Counted from the stretch's first letter, positions 1 through 12,335 are shown. The stretch: DNA of 64,000 nucleotides from Azospirillum sp. TSH64 (GCF_003116035.1 NZ_LGQW01000015.1:3050897-3114896), one strand, 5' to 3'. Translations and numbers: made by a program. The notes: a model not told the origin generated them from the sequence alone.

Positions 1-467
1 ACGGTGCCGGCGATGGCGTCACCGCTCCCGCGCTTGAGCGTATCGGCCACCGGAACCGCAGCGATGGCGCCGGGCGAGCTGTCCAGCGCCGCGATCACCG
101 CAGCGATGGTGTCGGCATCGATCAGGGGGCGGGCGGCGTCATGGATCAGGACGAGGTCGGGCGCGCCGTCGGCAGCCAAGGCCTCCAGCCCATTGCGGAC
201 CGAGTCCTGACGGCTGGCGCCGCCGGCAACCGGGTCGGGCAGGGCAAGCCCGGACAGGGCGGCGTCATAGGAATCGCGCCATGTCGGGTCGATGACCACG
301 CGCACGCCGGTGACCTGCGGATGGCCCAGGAAGGCCTCCACCGTCCGGCGCAGCACCGGCTTGCCGGCGAGGTCGATATACTGCTTCGGCCGCTCGGCCC
401 CGAACCGCTGTCCGGATCCTCCGGCCACGATCAAAGCAATACAGCTGGGGGCGATGCAGGTGGGCAT
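1..467 (-). CDS. ispD: 2-C-methyl-D-erythritol 4-phosphate cytidylyltransferase (IspD), 3' part outside window
   Basis: Reading the minus strand from an ATG at 467 gives a protein beginning MPTCIAPSCIALIVAGGSGQ, followed by RFGAERPKQY, IDLAGKPVL and LIHDAARPLID. These are the CTP-binding glycine-rich loop and the conserved DAARP segment of IspD. IspD converts MEP plus CTP to CDP-ME in the cytoplasmic MEP isoprenoid pathway. About 155 residues are visible; the C-terminus lies beyond base 1. In many alphaproteobacteria IspD is fused to IspF, which cannot be tested here. The gene diverges from the membrane-protein gene at 642. Supply of isoprenoid units is relevant to the hopanoid genes at 54-57 kb, but no physical link is implied. 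Confidence 0.93.
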   Translation of the reverse strand, partial: MPTCIAPSCIALIVAGGSGQRFGAERPKQYIDLAGKPVLRRTVEAFLGHPQVTGVRVVIDPTWRDSYDAALSGLALPDPVAGGASRQDSVRNGLEALAADGAPDLVLIHDAARPLIDADTIAAVIAALDSSPGAIAAVPVADTLKRGSGDAIAGT

Positions 468-641
468 AAGGCAAACCGTAAGATATGATAGCCACTTGAC
501 GGAAACGTCGCGGAGCCTAGCCTGTCGCCGTGGTTCCGCCAAGTGCCGAGCCTTGCCGCCGAGACGCTCCGGACAATGTCAGGGAGCCGGCCGGCACGCT
601 CGGCAGCATGATGGCGGGAAGACGGGAGTGCATTCGGGTCC

Positions 642-1472
642 ATGTCGCAGAACATTCTTTTGAGCCTGACGGCGTTGGTGGCCCTGGTGCCTGCCGCCCT
701 CTACCCCTACCGGCGCATCGCGGGGCAGGGCGTGGACGGGCGTGGCTGGGCCTTCTGGGGCGCGTTGTTGCTCGCCGCCGCCGGGCCCGGCATGTGGGCG
801 ATCCTGCAGGTCGCCGGCCAGTGGCAGACCGGATTCTCGACGGCATTGTGGGTGACGACGGCCGCCTGCATGGCCCTGTTCATCGGGCTTAGCCTGTTCC
901 ATGCCACCGCCTGGAGGCTGGCGCCGCTGCTGCTGCCCTATCTGCTGGTGGTCTGCCTGCTCGCGACCCTGACCGAGGATGCGCCAGCGCCGATTCTACG
1001 CGGCAACGCGCCGGGCGTGTGGATCGACCTGCACATCGCCGTGTCGGTCTTCACCTATGCCCTGCTGACGCTCAGTGCCGTGTCGTCCTTCGCCGCGGTG
1101 ATCCAGACCCGGGCGCTGAAGTCCAAGCGGCCAACCCCGCTCAGCCGCTTCCTGCCGCCGGTGGCGGAGAGCGAGCGGCTGCAACTGCGCCTGCTGATCG
1201 CGTCCGAAGTGGTGCTGGGTGCCGGCCTCGCCACCGGCATGGCGGTGCTCTATTTCGAGCAGGGTCTGCTGTTCCGCACCGACCACAAGAGCCTGCTGTC
1301 GCTGGCGACCTTCATCGTGATCGGCGTGCTGCTGCTTGCCGAATACCGGACCGGGGTGCGCGGAAAGACGGCGGCGCGCACCATGCTGATCGTTTATCTG
1401 CTGGCGACGCTTGCCTATCCCGGCGTCAAGTTCGTCTCGAACGTGCTGATCGGCCAGTGGACCTGGAGCTGA
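642..1472 (+). CDS. CcsA/YpjD-like cytochrome c assembly family membrane protein
   Basis: The 276-residue protein has about eight hydrophobic helices. It carries the CcsA/HemX-type signature around WIDLHIAVSVFTYALL (His131) and a second conserved-looking His215 in RTDHKSLLSL, the kind of histidines proposed to handle haem in this family. It matches the shorter YpjD-like branch rather than full CcmC/CcmF proteins. The ATG at 642 gives the first helix directly at the N-terminus. It stands alone, divergent from ispD and 156 bp ahead of dusB. Family membership is clear. A direct role in cytochrome c maturation is inferred from the family; YpjD proteins are poorly characterised. Confidence 0.8.
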   Translation: MSQNILLSLTALVALVPAALYPYRRIAGQGVDGRGWAFWGALLLAAAGPGMWAILQVAGQWQTGFSTALWVTTAACMALFIGLSLFHATAWRLAPLLLPYLLVVCLLATLTEDAPAPILRGNAPGVWIDLHIAVSVFTYALLTLSAVSSFAAVIQTRALKSKRPTPLSRFLPPVAESERLQLRLLIASEVVLGAGLATGMAVLYFEQGLLFRTDHKSLLSLATFIVIGVLLLAEYRTGVRGKTAARTMLIVYLLATLAYPGVKFVSNVLIGQWTWS

Positions 1473-1628
1473 GCCGGAAGTCAGCACAAGCCGATGCAAG
1501 ATCATGGGTTTAGGGCAGGGCCTGAGAGTGGCGGTGGGGCTTCGCCCTTGCACACGACTGTCGCCGCGTGATAACTTGCCCAAATTGACGGCACTTTGTT
1601 GATTTGCCCATCAATCGGGCAGGTGAGA

Positions 1629-2615
1629 ATGACCATACAAATCGGACCCATCACGCTCGCCGGACCGGTGATCCTGGCGCCCATGTCGGGTGTCTCCGAC
1701 CTGCCGTTTCGCCGTCTGGTGAAGCGTGCGGGCTGCGGCCTCGTCGTGTCTGAGATGATCGCCAGCCAGGCGATGATCCGCGAGAACCGCCAGACCCTGC
1801 GCATGGTGGAAACCGAGCCGGAAGAGTTTCCGATGGCGGTCCAACTCGCCGGCTGCGAGCCCGAGGTGATGGCCGAGGCGGCGAAGCTGAACGAGGATCG
1901 CGGCGCCGCGGTCGTCGACATCAATTTCGGCTGCCCGGTCAAGAAGGTGGTGAACGGCCATGCCGGCTCGTCCCTGATGCGGGACGAGGCACTGGCTGGC
2001 CGCATCCTGGAGGCGGTGGTGAAGGCCGTCGGCATTCCGGTCACGCTGAAGATGCGGCTGGGCTGGGACGAGACCAACCGGAACGCCCCCAACCTCGCCC
2101 GCATCGCCGAGCAGTGCGGCATCAGGATGGTGACGGTCCATGGCCGCACCCGCATGCAGTTCTACACCGGCACCGCCGACTGGACCTATGTCCGCCATGT
2201 GAAGGAGGCGGTGAAGATCCCCATCGTCGTCAACGGCGACATCGCCAGCTTCGAGGCGGTGGACCGTGCGCTTGCCGAATCCGGCGCCGACGGCGTGATG
2301 ATCGGGCGCGGCAGCTATGGGCGTCCCTGGTTCCCGTCTCAGGTCATGCATTACATGCGCACCGGCGAAAAGCTGCCTGACCCGCCGCTGCCCGAGCAGA
2401 TGGACACGCTGCTGGAGCATTTCGACAGCATGCTGAGCCATTACGGCACGGACGGCGGCATCAAGGTCGCCCGCAAGCATGTCTCCTGGTACTCGACCGG
2501 CCTGCGCGGCTCCAACGAGTTCCGGCAGGAGGTCAACCAGCTGGGCGATCCCGGCGCGGTGCGCGACCGCATCCGTGCCTTCTATGAACCGGCAATCGAA
2601 AGGATGGCCGCCTGA
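1629..2615 (+). CDS. dusB: tRNA-dihydrouridine synthase B (NifR3 type)
   Basis: This FMN-dependent enzyme reduces uridine in the tRNA D-loop. The 328-residue protein starts [19 protein letters not shown] (TIM-barrel entry, FMN binding). It has the catalytic-cysteine motif NFGCP (Cys102), the HGRTR motif and the late [10 protein letters not shown] phosphate-binding segment. A longer reading from a TTG at 1596 exists, but the ATG at 1629 sits behind AGGTGAG and fits the family start. The stop codon (2613-2615) overlaps the ntrB start by one base, so dusB is the first gene of the classical nifR3-ntrB-ntrC operon of alphaproteobacteria. A TTGACG -35-like hexamer lies at 1585-1590. Confidence 0.95.
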   Translation: MTIQIGPITLAGPVILAPMSGVSDLPFRRLVKRAGCGLVVSEMIASQAMIRENRQTLRMVETEPEEFPMAVQLAGCEPEVMAEAAKLNEDRGAAVVDINFGCPVKKVVNGHAGSSLMRDEALAGRILEAVVKAVGIPVTLKMRLGWDETNRNAPNLARIAEQCGIRMVTVHGRTRMQFYTGTADWTYVRHVKEAVKIPIVVNGDIASFEAVDRALAESGADGVMIGRGSYGRPWFPSQVMHYMRTGEKLPDPPLPEQMDTLLEHFDSMLSHYGTDGGIKVARKHVSWYSTGLRGSNEFRQEVNQLGDPGAVRDRIRAFYEPAIERMAA

Positions 2616-3828
2616 TGGATCCCGTACCGATGACCGCTCCGGGCCAACGTGGCCGCAACCGGTCGGGTGCCGCCAGGGCGCCGCGGCTGGACTCGCTGGT
2701 GGTGCTGAACAGCCTGCCCGATCCGGTGCTGGTGGTGGACGGCAACGGCGACATCCGCTTCGTCAATCTGGAAGGGCAGGAGTTCTTCGACCTGTCGGCC
2801 AACGCCATGGAAGGCATGCCGCTGCCCGACCTGCTGCCGCCGGACAGCCCGGTGATGGGTCTGATCGAACAGGTGCGCCGGGGCAGCCGCCGGGTGTCGC
2901 AGGACGGTGTCATCATCGATACGCCCCGCATCGGCCCGCACCATGTGACGGTGCAGGTGGCGACCATGGGCGACCCGCCCGACCATGTGGTGCTGACCAT
3001 CCATGAGCGGTCGCTCGCCCGCAAGATCGACCACTCGCTGACCCACCGTCATGCCGCGCGCTCCGTCACCGCCATGGCGGCGATGCTGGCCCATGAGGTG
3101 AAGAACCCGCTGTCCGGCATCCGCGGCGCCGCCCAGCTGCTGGAGGAGAACGCCAGCGACCAGGACCGGGTGCTGACCCGCCTGATCTGCGACGAGGCCG
3201 ACCGCATCGTCGCGCTGGTCAACCGGATGGAGGTGTTCTCCGACGAACGGCCGCTGGAGCGGGCCGCGGTGAACATCCACACCGTTCTGGAGCATGTGCG
3301 GAAAGTGGCCCAGAGCGGCTTTGCCCGAAAAATACGCTTTGTCGAGCGCTACGACCCGTCATTGCCTCCTGTTTACGGCAATCGCGACCAACTTGTGCAG
3401 GTTTTCCTGAATCTGGTTAAAAATGCGGCAGAGGCTGCACCGGAATCGGGCGGCGAGATCACGCTGACGACCTCCTACCAGCATGGTGTGCGCATGGCGC
3501 TGCCCGGCGGGGATGTGCGCCGGCACCTGCCCCTGCTGGTGACGGTTCAGGATAACGGCGACGGTATTCCGGAAGACCTTCAGTCCAACCTGTTCGATCC
3601 GTTCGTGACCAGCAAAGTGAACGGGACTGGCCTTGGTCTTGCATTGGTGGCGAAACTGATAGGCGACCATGGCGGAACCATCGAGTTCGACAGCCAGCCT
3701 CGCCGGACCGTCTTCAAGGTGTCGCTGCCGATGTACGATGATTCGAAATACGATGAACCGAAACTTTCCGGGGACTCGAAGATTTCTGACGCTGGCTTGC
3801 AGTCCAAGGGCGGCCGGGGGACTCGTTG

Positions 3829-3829
<1 letters not shown>
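2615..3829 (+). CDS. ntrB: Nitrogen regulation sensor histidine kinase NtrB
   Basis: NtrB phosphorylates NtrC when nitrogen is limiting and is controlled by PII proteins. The 404-residue soluble protein has a PAS-like sensor region (about residues 30-130: [18 protein letters not shown]), a dimerisation/phosphoacceptor helix with His160 in [11 protein letters not shown], and a HATPase domain with NLVKNAAEA (N box), DNGDGIP (G1) and GTGLGLAL (G2). There are no membrane segments, as expected for NtrB. It is translationally coupled on both sides: the start overlaps the dusB stop and its TGA shares a base with the ntrC ATG. The C-terminal tail after the ATPase domain is hydrophilic and variable. 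Confidence 0.96.
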
Positions 3830-5274
<1,445 letters not shown>

Positions 5275-5351
5275 GCCGCATCCGGCAGCGCGTGCGGGGA
5301 GGCTCGGCATCGCAGCCGATCCGTGCCAAAATTGTGACACAGCGCAGTCAG

Positions 5352-5374
5352 GGGCGGCGGGCAAACCGCCGCCC
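5352..5374 (+). terminator. Hairpin after ntrC, possible terminator
   Basis: A perfect 9-bp GC stem (GGGCGGCGG/CCGCCGCCC) with loop GCAAA lies 78 bp past the ntrC stop. It lacks a T-run, so intrinsic termination is uncertain. The remaining 137 bp to ntrY holds a lower-GC stretch likely to contain the ntrYX promoter, but no convincing hexamer pair. Confidence 0.4.
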
Positions 5375-5510
5375 ATTCACCACTTGGCGCCTTCTGCACC
5401 TTTTCTGACGCCGTCCGGCGTAGACTATGCTGTCCGAAAGGCAGATTCGTTGAGGCTTGGCAGGGCCGCAACAGAGGTGTATCTTTCCGGCAACAGATTA
5501 GCGCCGGACC

Positions 5511-7829
5511 ATGCCACCGAATTCCGACATCGCAGCAGCCGGCCAAAGGCCGGTCTGGCAGAAGATTCTTCAATGGTCCAGGCGGGTCGGCCTGGGCAAG
5601 CGGTTGGCCTTTGCCCTGTCGCTGGCGGCCCTGGCCGCCGGCTTCGCCACCTACGCGGCGATGACGGAAAGCGCGCCGTTCGGACAGGCCAACCCGCGGA
5701 CCGTCACGCTTCTGCTGACGCTCGACCTTGCGATCCTGCTGACGCTGGGCGTGCTGATCGCCCGGCGCATCGTCGCCATCCTGATCGGGCGGCGGCGCGG
5801 GCTCGCGGGCTCGCGGCTGCACACCCGTCTGGTGCTGGTGTTCAGCGTGCTGGCGGTGGCGCCGGCCATCATCATGACCGTCTTTTCCACCTTGTTCTTC
5901 TATGTCGGGGTGCAGAGTTGGTTCAGCGACCGTGTCCGCACGGCGGTGAATGAATCCCTGGTCGTCGCCAGCGCCTACCTGCACGAGCACCAGCAGAACA
6001 TCCGCGCCGACGCACTGGCGATGGCCAACGACCTGTCGCAGGAGGCGCGTTTCTCCAGCGACCCCGAGCGGTTCGAGCAGGTCGTCGCCACCCAGGCGAT
6101 GCTGCGCGCGCTGTCGGAGGCGATCGTCTTCAACGGCACCACCGGCGCCATCGTCGCGCGGGCCGGCTACACCTTCACCCTGGAATTCGAGCCCATTCCG
6201 GAAGACAAGATCCAGCAGGCCCGCACCGGCGAGGTCGCGCTGATCGTCAAGGAATCCGACGACCGCGTCCGTGCCCTGGTCAGCCTGGACCGGGTGTCGG
6301 ACACCTTCCTCTATGTCGGCCGCATGGTGGAGCCGCGGGTGCTCCAGCACATGGCCTCGGCCGAAGGGGCGGTGAAGGAATACACCGCGCTGGAGAACCA
6401 GCGCGGCAGCCTGCAGGTCACCTTCACGCTGATCTTCCTGGTGGTGGCAATGCTGCTGCTGCTGGCGGCGGTGTGGGCCGGGCTGAATTTCGCCACCCGT
6501 CTGGTCCGCCCGATCAGCGCTCTGATCGGTGCCGCCGAGCGGGTGCGCGCCGGCGACCTGACCGTCCGCGTGTCGGAACCGCCGGGCGAGGACGAGTTCG
6601 TCCTGCTGTCGCGCGCGTTCAACCGCATGACCACCGAGATCGAGGGGCAGCGGCGGGAGCTGCTGTCGACCAACCGCCTGCTCGACGAGCGCCGCCGCTT
6701 CACCGAGACGGTGCTGTCCGGCGTGTCGGCCGGTGTGCTGGGTGTCGATGCCGACGGCGTCATCAACCTGCCGAACCTGTCCGCCGCCCGCCTGCTGGGC
6801 GAAGAGGATCCGGAGCGGATGATCGGCATGTCGCTGGTCGAGCTGCTGCCGGACATCGGCGACCTGCTGGAAAACGCGCCGAAGAAGCCCGGCCGCGTGG
6901 TGCAGGACCAGATCCAGATCCGGCGTCCGGGCAAGACGACGCTGACGCTGCTGGTCCGCATCGCGGCGGAGGTGCGCGACGGCACCGTGCGCGGCTATGT
7001 CGTCACCTTCGACGACATCACCGAACTGGTGTCGGCGCAGCGCAAGGCGGCCTGGGCCGACGTGGCACGCCGCATTGCACACGAGATCAAGAACCCGCTG
7101 ACGCCGATCCAGCTGTCGGCTGAGCGGCTGCGCCGCAAATATCTGAAGGAGATCTCCAGCGATACGGAGGTCTTCACCATGTGCACAGACACCATCGTCC
7201 GGCAGGTCGACGACATCCGCCGCATGGTGGACGAATTCTCCGCCTTCGCGCGGATGCCGCAGCCGGTGATGAAGCCGGTCAACATCAACGATCTGGTCCG
7301 GCAAGCGGTGTTCCTGCAATCGAGCGCGCACTCCGGCAGGATCCGCTTCGACACCCGGCTGCCGTCGGGGCCGCTGACGGTGGCCTGCGACAGCCGGCAG
7401 ATCTCGCAGGCGCTGACCAACCTGTTGCAGAACGCGGCCGACGCAATCGAGGGTCGTACGCCTCCAGCGGACGGGTCGGACCTGCCGCCCGGAGAGGTGG
7501 CGATTGCGGTGGAGGACGACGGCGAGAAGGTCGTCGTCACCGTTCAGGACAACGGGAAGGGCCTGCCCGGCGGCGAACAGCGCGACCGGCTGACCGAACC
7601 CTATGTGACGACGCGGGCCAAGGGCACCGGGCTGGGGCTCGCCATCGTCAAGAAGATCATGGAGGACCATGGCGGCGTGCTGACCCTTGAGGACCGCGAA
7701 GGCGGATCCGGGGCGCGCGTGACCCTGGTCATTCCACACCCGGTTACGGTCGCGAACGACGCGGGCGGCCGTGACGACAGGCCGGCGGAGACCGGCGGAG
7801 AGATGAGGCACGAAGCCCATGGCGCATGA
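5511..7829 (+). CDS. ntrY: Membrane sensor histidine kinase NtrY
   Basis: The 772-residue transmembrane kinase pairs with NtrX and is implicated in nitrogen, redox and envelope regulation in alphaproteobacteria. Hydrophobic helices lie near residues 30-50, 65-85 and 105-130, and a fourth precedes the HAMP linker (about residues 300-325), with an extracytoplasmic sensing region between them. A HAMP domain, a PAS domain ([20 protein letters not shown]), the phosphoacceptor helix [15 protein letters not shown] and a HATPase domain ([24 protein letters not shown]) follow. The length is normal for the family. The end overlaps ntrX by 11 bp, indicating co-translation. Confidence 0.95.
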   Translation: MPPNSDIAAAGQRPVWQKILQWSRRVGLGKRLAFALSLAALAAGFATYAAMTESAPFGQANPRTVTLLLTLDLAILLTLGVLIARRIVAILIGRRRGLAGSRLHTRLVLVFSVLAVAPAIIMTVFSTLFFYVGVQSWFSDRVRTAVNESLVVASAYLHEHQQNIRADALAMANDLSQEARFSSDPERFEQVVATQAMLRALSEAIVFNGTTGAIVARAGYTFTLEFEPIPEDKIQQARTGEVALIVKESDDRVRALVSLDRVSDTFLYVGRMVEPRVLQHMASAEGAVKEYTALENQRGSLQVTFTLIFLVVAMLLLLAAVWAGLNFATRLVRPISALIGAAERVRAGDLTVRVSEPPGEDEFVLLSRAFNRMTTEIEGQRRELLSTNRLLDERRRFTETVLSGVSAGVLGVDADGVINLPNLSAARLLGEEDPERMIGMSLVELLPDIGDLLENAPKKPGRVVQDQIQIRRPGKTTLTLLVRIAAEVRDGTVRGYVVTFDDITELVSAQRKAAWADVARRIAHEIKNPLTPIQLSAERLRRKYLKEISSDTEVFTMCTDTIVRQVDDIRRMVDEFSAFARMPQPVMKPVNINDLVRQAVFLQSSAHSGRIRFDTRLPSGPLTVACDSRQISQALTNLLQNAADAIEGRTPPADGSDLPPGEVAIAVEDDGEKVVVTVQDNGKGLPGGEQRDRLTEPYVTTRAKGTGLGLAIVKKIMEDHGGVLTLEDREGGSGARVTLVIPHPVTVANDAGGRDDRPAETGGEMRHEAHGA

Positions 7830-9219
7830 CATTCTGATCGTCGACGACGAAGCCGATATCCGGATGCTGATAGCCGGCATCCTGAACGACGAAGGCATCA
7901 AGACGCGCGAAGCCGCCGACGCCGATCAGGCCTTCGCCCAGGTGGCGGCGCGTCGGCCGAGCCTCGTCGTGCTCGACATCTGGCTCCAGGGCAGCAGGCT
8001 GGACGGCTTGCAAATCCTGGAACAGCTGATGCGGGATCATGGCAACCTGCCGGTGATCATGATCTCCGGCCACGGCAACATCGAAACCGCGGTCCAGGCG
8101 ATCAAGGTCGGCGCCTACGACTTCATCGAAAAGCCGTTCAAGGCCGACCGCCTGCTGCTGATGGTGGACCGCGCCATCGAGGCGGCACGGCTGAAGCGCG
8201 AGAACCAGGAACTGAAGCTGCGCGCCGGCGGCGACGCGGAATTGATCGGCAAGTCTTCGGCGGTCAATCAGGTGCGCCAGTCCATCGACAAGGTGGCGCC
8301 CACCGGCAGCCGCGTCCTGATCTCCGGCCCTCCCGGTGCCGGCAAGGAGGTGGTGGCGCGGCTGATCCACGCCCGCTCGCGCCGGGCCGGCGGTCCCTTC
8401 GTCGGACTGAACTGCGCCACCATGCGGCCGGAACGGCTGGAGATGGAGCTGTTCGGCACCGAGGCCGGCGTCGATGGTCCCGGCCGCAAGATCGGCACCT
8501 TCGAGCAGGCCCATGGCGGCACGCTGCTGCTGGACGAAGTCGCCGACATGCCGCTGGAGACCCAGGGCAAGATCGTCCGCGCCCTTCAGGAACAGGTGTT
8601 CGAGCGCGTCGGCGGCGGACAGCGGGTCGAGGTCGACGTGCGCGTCATCGCCACCTCCAACCGTGACCTCCAGGCGGAAATCGAGCAGGGGCGCTTCCGC
8701 CAGGATCTGTTCTACCGTCTGTCGGTGGTGCCGATCCGCGTGCCGTCGCTGGCCGAGCGGCGCGAGGACATCCCGGTGCTGGCCCGCCATTTCATGCAGC
8801 GGTCCGCCGAAGCGTCCGGCCTGCCGACCCGCGAGTTCGGCGAGGACGCCATGGCCGCCCTCCAGGCCTATGACTGGCCGGGCAACGTGCGCCAGTTGCG
8901 CAACGTGGTGGACTGGCTGCTGATCATGGCCCATGGCGATCCCAAGGAGCCGATCCGCGCCGACACCCTGCCGCCGGAGATCGGCGCCATCACCCCGACG
9001 GTCCTGAAATGGGACAAGGGCGGCGAGATCATGGGCCTGCCGCTGCGCGAGGCCCGCGAGGTGTTCGAGCGCGAATATCTGCTGGCCCAGGTCACCCGCT
9101 TCGGCGGCAACATCTCCCGCACCGCGTCCTTCGTCGGCATGGAACGCTCGGCCCTTCACCGCAAGCTGAAGTCGCTGGGCGTCCATGGCAGCGAGAAGGG
9201 GAAGATGTTCCTCGAGTGA
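7819..9219 (+). CDS. ntrX: Response regulator NtrX
   Basis: A 466-residue regulator with a receiver domain (phosphorylatable Asp53, VVLDIWL), an AAA+ domain (Walker A GPPGAGKE; Walker B LLLDEVAD) and a Fis-like C-terminal helix-turn-helix ([20 protein letters not shown]). The GAFTGA sigma-54 loop is replaced by the sequence between residues of [15 protein letters not shown], so it is unlikely to activate sigma-54 promoters like NtrC. This matches what is known for alphaproteobacterial NtrX. It overlaps ntrY by 11 bp. Downstream, a dispersed palindrome separates it from the HAD gene. Confidence 0.95.
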   Translation: MAHDILIVDDEADIRMLIAGILNDEGIKTREAADADQAFAQVAARRPSLVVLDIWLQGSRLDGLQILEQLMRDHGNLPVIMISGHGNIETAVQAIKVGAYDFIEKPFKADRLLLMVDRAIEAARLKRENQELKLRAGGDAELIGKSSAVNQVRQSIDKVAPTGSRVLISGPPGAGKEVVARLIHARSRRAGGPFVGLNCATMRPERLEMELFGTEAGVDGPGRKIGTFEQAHGGTLLLDEVADMPLETQGKIVRALQEQVFERVGGGQRVEVDVRVIATSNRDLQAEIEQGRFRQDLFYRLSVVPIRVPSLAERREDIPVLARHFMQRSAEASGLPTREFGEDAMAALQAYDWPGNVRQLRNVVDWLLIMAHGDPKEPIRADTLPPEIGAITPTVLKWDKGGEIMGLPLREAREVFEREYLLAQVTRFGGNISRTASFVGMERSALHRKLKSLGVHGSEKGKMFLE

Positions 9220-9259
9220 TCGGTGCAATCGCTCGACGCCAATGGCTTCTCCGTCCGTC

Positions 9260-9343
9260 CGTCATTCCCGCGACGGCGGGAATCCAGCGTCTGCACAGAA
9301 GTTGCTGTGGGGCAACCTGGATCCCCGCCGTCACGGGGATGAC
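9260..9343. repeat. Dispersed palindromic intergenic repeat
   Basis: Two inverted arms, CGTCATTCCCGCGACGGCGG and the complement-like CCGCCGTCACGGGGATGAC, each extended by AATCCAG/CTGGAT, flank about 30 bp of spacer. This is the familiar GTCATTCCCGC...GCGGGAATGAC short interspersed element found in many proteobacterial genomes between convergent or tandem genes. It can fold into a long hairpin and may act as a terminator or RNA-stability element after ntrX. Confidence 0.8.
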
Positions 9344-9397
9344 CTCCAGGTGAGGGCGGCCTCGTGCCGCCCTTCCCACGTCTACCGGAGCATCTCC

Positions 9398-10126
9398 TTG
9401 TCCTCCCCCATCACCCTGCCGCGCGCCGTCCTCTATGACTGGGACAATACCCTGGTCAGCAATTGGGACACGGTGCGCGAGGCGCTGAACCATGCGCTGG
9501 TGTCCTTCGGTCTCGCCCCCTGGAGTGCGGAGGAGGCGCGCGAGCGGATCAAGGCATCGCTGCGCGACAGCTTCCCGCGCATTTTCGGCGAGCGCTGGAC
9601 CGAGGCGCGCGACCTGTTCTACGCCTATTTCGCCGCCCACCATCTGGACGGGCTGACGCCGTTGCCGGGTGCCGAGACGCTGCTGCGCCATTTCCACGAG
9701 CAGGGCGTCTATCAGGCCGTCGTCTCCAACAAGAACGGCAGGTTCCTGAGGGCGGAGGCCGATGCGCTGGGCTGGACCCGCTATTTCGGCAAACTGGTCG
9801 GCGCCCAGGATGCCGAGTTCGACAAGCCGCACATCGCCCCGGTGCGGATGGCGCTGGAGCCGGCGGGGATCGCGCCGGGTGGGGATGTCTGGTTTCTCGG
9901 CGATGCCGACATCGATATGGAATGCGCCCATGGCGCCGGTCTCGTTCCGGTGCTAATAGGGCTGGGCGAGGGGAGTGGCTTCGACCGCTTCCCGCCCGCC
10001 CATCGCCACACCGACTGTACGGCGCTTCACCGCGTCCTGTATGGCTTGGTGGACGGCAATGGTGATACCATATCCCTGCAAACGGCTGTCGAGACGGTAC
10101 CGACGCGGACCACACCTACACCGTGA
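9398..10126 (+). CDS. HAD-superfamily phosphatase, phosphoglycolate-phosphatase-like
   Basis: The 242-residue cytoplasmic hydrolase begins with the HAD nucleophile motif DWDNT (LYDWDNTLVSNW). It has motif II in QAVVSNKNG, the lysine region around EFDKPHIAP and motif IV in FLGDADIDMECA. A helical cap domain separates motif I and II, typical of Gph-like subfamily I enzymes. The start is a TTG at 9398 behind GGAG (9387-9390); the open frame extends upstream into ntrX but has no family homology there. The substrate cannot be deduced. It may be transcribed with hfq, 61 bp downstream. Confidence 0.85.
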   Translation: MSSPITLPRAVLYDWDNTLVSNWDTVREALNHALVSFGLAPWSAEEARERIKASLRDSFPRIFGERWTEARDLFYAYFAAHHLDGLTPLPGAETLLRHFHEQGVYQAVVSNKNGRFLRAEADALGWTRYFGKLVGAQDAEFDKPHIAPVRMALEPAGIAPGGDVWFLGDADIDMECAHGAGLVPVLIGLGEGSGFDRFPPAHRHTDCTALHRVLYGLVDGNGDTISLQTAVETVPTRTTPTP

Positions 10127-10187
10127 AACGGGGAGCGGACCGCCTAGCAAAGGGGTCCCAAGAACATTGAAGAAGGGGGCATGAAAA

Positions 10188-10436
10188 ATGTCTGAAAAAA
10201 GCCAGAACGTGCAGGACGTGTTTCTCAATCACGTCCGTAAGAACAAGACTCCCGTAACCGTCTTTCTCGTGAACGGCGTGAAACTCCAGGGCATCATTAC
10301 TTGGTTCGACAACTTCTCGGTACTTCTGCGGCGCGACGCGCATTCCCAGCTCGTCTACAAGCACGCAATCTCCACGGTCATGCCGGCCCATCCCATTCAA
10401 CTTTTCGAGCCGCCCAAGGAAGGTGAAAGCGTCTGA
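10188..10436 (+). CDS. hfq: RNA chaperone Hfq
   Basis: This is a compact 82-residue Hfq. The Sm1 motif spans [20 protein letters not shown] through [20 protein letters not shown], and the Sm2 motif includes the signature YKHAISTV. It forms hexameric rings that anneal small RNAs to mRNAs. A strong GAAGGGGGC ribosome-binding region precedes the ATG. hfq-hflX adjacency downstream of ntrYX is typical of alphaproteobacteria, where Hfq also influences nitrogen-fixation regulators. Confidence 0.98.
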   Translation: MSEKSQNVQDVFLNHVRKNKTPVTVFLVNGVKLQGIITWFDNFSVLLRRDAHSQLVYKHAISTVMPAHPIQLFEPPKEGESV

Positions 10437-11769
10437 TCCCTTGACCAATGGTAACGGCGCGGCCCCTGACGGCGCCGCGCGGGCCATCGTGGTCCACCCC
10501 GTCCTCCGCAGTGAGGCGGACGGGGACATGCGCCCTCCCGAATCGCGGCTTGAGGAGGCGGTCGGTCTTGCCCAGGCCATTCAGCTGGACGTCGTCCATG
10601 CGGAATGCGCCAAGGTGAACCGGCCGCAACCGTCGACCCTGCTTGGCTCCGGCACGGTGGAGCATCTGGCACAGGTGGTGGAAGAGGCCGAGGCTTCGCT
10701 CGTCATCCTCGACCACGCCCTGTCGCCGGTTCAGCAGCGCAACCTCGAGCGGTCGCTGAAGGCGAAGGTCATCGACCGCACGGGCCTGATCCTGGAGATC
10801 TTCGGTGCCCGCGCCCGGACGCGTGAAGGCATGCTCCAGGTCGAGCTGGCCTCCCTGACCTACCAGAAATCCCGGCTGGTGCGGTCCTGGACCCACTTGG
10901 AACGGCAGCGCGGCGGCTTCGGCTTTCTCGGCGGCCCCGGCGAATCGCAGCTTGAGCTTGACCGCCGCCTGATCGGCGACCGGATCATCAAGATCAAGAA
11001 GGAACTGGAGGAGGTGCGGCGCACCCGCGGCCTTCACCGCAAGGCACGTGCGAAGGTGCCTTATCCCGTGGTGGCCCTGGTCGGCTATACCAACGCCGGC
11101 AAATCGACGCTGTTCAACCGGTTGGCGAATGCCGACGTCTTCGCCCAGAACCTGCTGTTCGCGACACTCGATCCCACCATGCGGCAGGTGAGTCTGCCGT
11201 CTGGGCGCAAGGTGATCCTGTCGGACACGGTCGGCTTCATCTCCGACCTGCCGCACGGCCTCGTCGCCGCCTTCCGCGCCACGCTGGAGGAGGTGGACGC
11301 CGCCGACATCATCCTGCATGTCCGCGACATCGCCCATATCGACAGCGACGCCCAGAAGGCCGACGTCCATGAGGTGCTGTCCGACATGGGCATCGACCCG
11401 GAAGCGGACGACCGGGTGATCGAGGTGCTGAACAAGATCGACGCGCTGGACGAGGAAAGCCGCGCGGCGATCCTGGCCCAGACCGGCCGCAATCCGCGGG
11501 CGGTGGCGGTCTCCGCCCTGTCCGGCGAAGGGATCGACAACCTCGACCGCCTGCTGGACCAGCGGATGAACGTCAACCGGCAGGTCGTCGACCTTTCGGT
11601 CGACCTTGGCGACGGGGCGGCGCTCGCCTGGCTTTACGCCAAGGGCGAAGTGCTGGACCGGCGCGACGACGAGGAGCATGCGCATCTGCATGTCTCCATC
11701 GACCCTGTCGATCTTGCCCGGTTTGAAAAGCGGTTCCAGCCCGACAGTCAGCCTGAGCCGCAACCTTAG
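10423..11769 (+). CDS. hflX: GTPase HflX
   Basis: The 448-residue ribosome-associated GTPase has an HflX N-terminal domain ([12 protein letters not shown]), a linker with [19 protein letters not shown], then a G domain with G1 [10 protein letters not shown]3 DTVGF and G4 NKID. In the family it splits stalled or stressed 70S ribosomes. The GTG at 10423 overlaps hfq by 14 bp. A TTG at 10441 is an alternative; neither has ideally spaced Shine-Dalgarno bases, the AAGGAAGG at 10415-10422 being too near one and too far from the other. Co-expression with hfq is likely. Confidence 0.95.
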   Translation: MKASDPLTNGNGAAPDGAARAIVVHPVLRSEADGDMRPPESRLEEAVGLAQAIQLDVVHAECAKVNRPQPSTLLGSGTVEHLAQVVEEAEASLVILDHALSPVQQRNLERSLKAKVIDRTGLILEIFGARARTREGMLQVELASLTYQKSRLVRSWTHLERQRGGFGFLGGPGESQLELDRRLIGDRIIKIKKELEEVRRTRGLHRKARAKVPYPVVALVGYTNAGKSTLFNRLANADVFAQNLLFATLDPTMRQVSLPSGRKVILSDTVGFISDLPHGLVAAFRATLEEVDAADIILHVRDIAHIDSDAQKADVHEVLSDMGIDPEADDRVIEVLNKIDALDEESRAAILAQTGRNPRAVAVSALSGEGIDNLDRLLDQRMNVNRQVVDLSVDLGDGAALAWLYAKGEVLDRRDDEEHAHLHVSIDPVDLARFEKRFQPDSQPEPQP

Positions 11770-11802
11770 GCGGTACGTCCGGGTATCCTGGCTAAACGGA
11801 AA

Positions 11803-11836
11803 GGGGTGCAGAGAGGCCTATGACCTGTTGCACCCC
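11803..11836 (+). terminator. Stem-loop after hflX
   Basis: GGGGTGCA and TGCACCCC form an 8-bp stem around an 18-nt loop, 34 bp past the hflX stop, followed by a perfect palindrome GTCTTAAGAC at 11843-11852. There is no clear U-run, so a termination role is tentative. Confidence 0.35.
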
Positions 11837-11932
11837 ACTCCGGTCTTAAGACGAATGCGGCGTGGTTATTTCCCCGTTGGGGTCCGATGATGGGAATGGA
11901 GCGGTCGTGCTCCCCCTTGAGGAGGACTGCCA

Positions 11933-12241
11933 ATGCGGTTGCAAACCGATCCGTCGTGCTTCTCGATTACGGCATTTCTCGCCGATCAGGTAGCTCTCGT
12001 CGCCCGTCAGGAAAATCTGCCGCCGGGTGCGGCCCTTCTGCGTCTGCAAGAGCTTTCGCGTACGCCGGAAGGCCGCGCCACCCTGATGCATCTGATCGAG
12101 GCCGCTGGCGAGCGGGAACCGAACGCCGATGAGGCAGCGAAGATTTCGGCGATTTGCCGTGAACTGACCGCCTGGGGCTATGGCGGCTTCACCGGCGGGC
12201 TCCGCCATGAGCCTCGCCGCGATCAGCGCGCCGCGGCATGA
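11933..12241 (+). CDS. Hypothetical protein, 102 aa
   Basis: The ATG at 11933 follows a strong Shine-Dalgarno sequence (GAGGAGG, 11921-11927). The protein is soluble and helical with no signal peptide. Its central segment (LPPGAALLRLQELSRTPEGRATLMHLIEAAG) looks like a compact helical bundle and its C-terminus is basic. I do not recognise a family. It lies between hflX and the proline-rich exported protein, in the same direction. Confidence 0.6.
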   Translation: MRLQTDPSCFSITAFLADQVALVARQENLPPGAALLRLQELSRTPEGRATLMHLIEAAGEREPNADEAAKISAICRELTAWGYGGFTGGLRHEPRRDQRAAA

Positions 12242-12335
12242 CGCGGTATCACGGTGATTTGACACATGCTTGAGGGATGACGGCGCCTGCGATGGCAGGT
12301 CATAATGAGCCGTTCGCCATCGCCGCGGTCCCGAA

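Noticed and set aside
5383..5400. TTGGCGCCTTCTGCACC as a sigma-54 promoter before ntrY
   Set aside because: The GG-to-GC spacing is 8 bp instead of the required 10.
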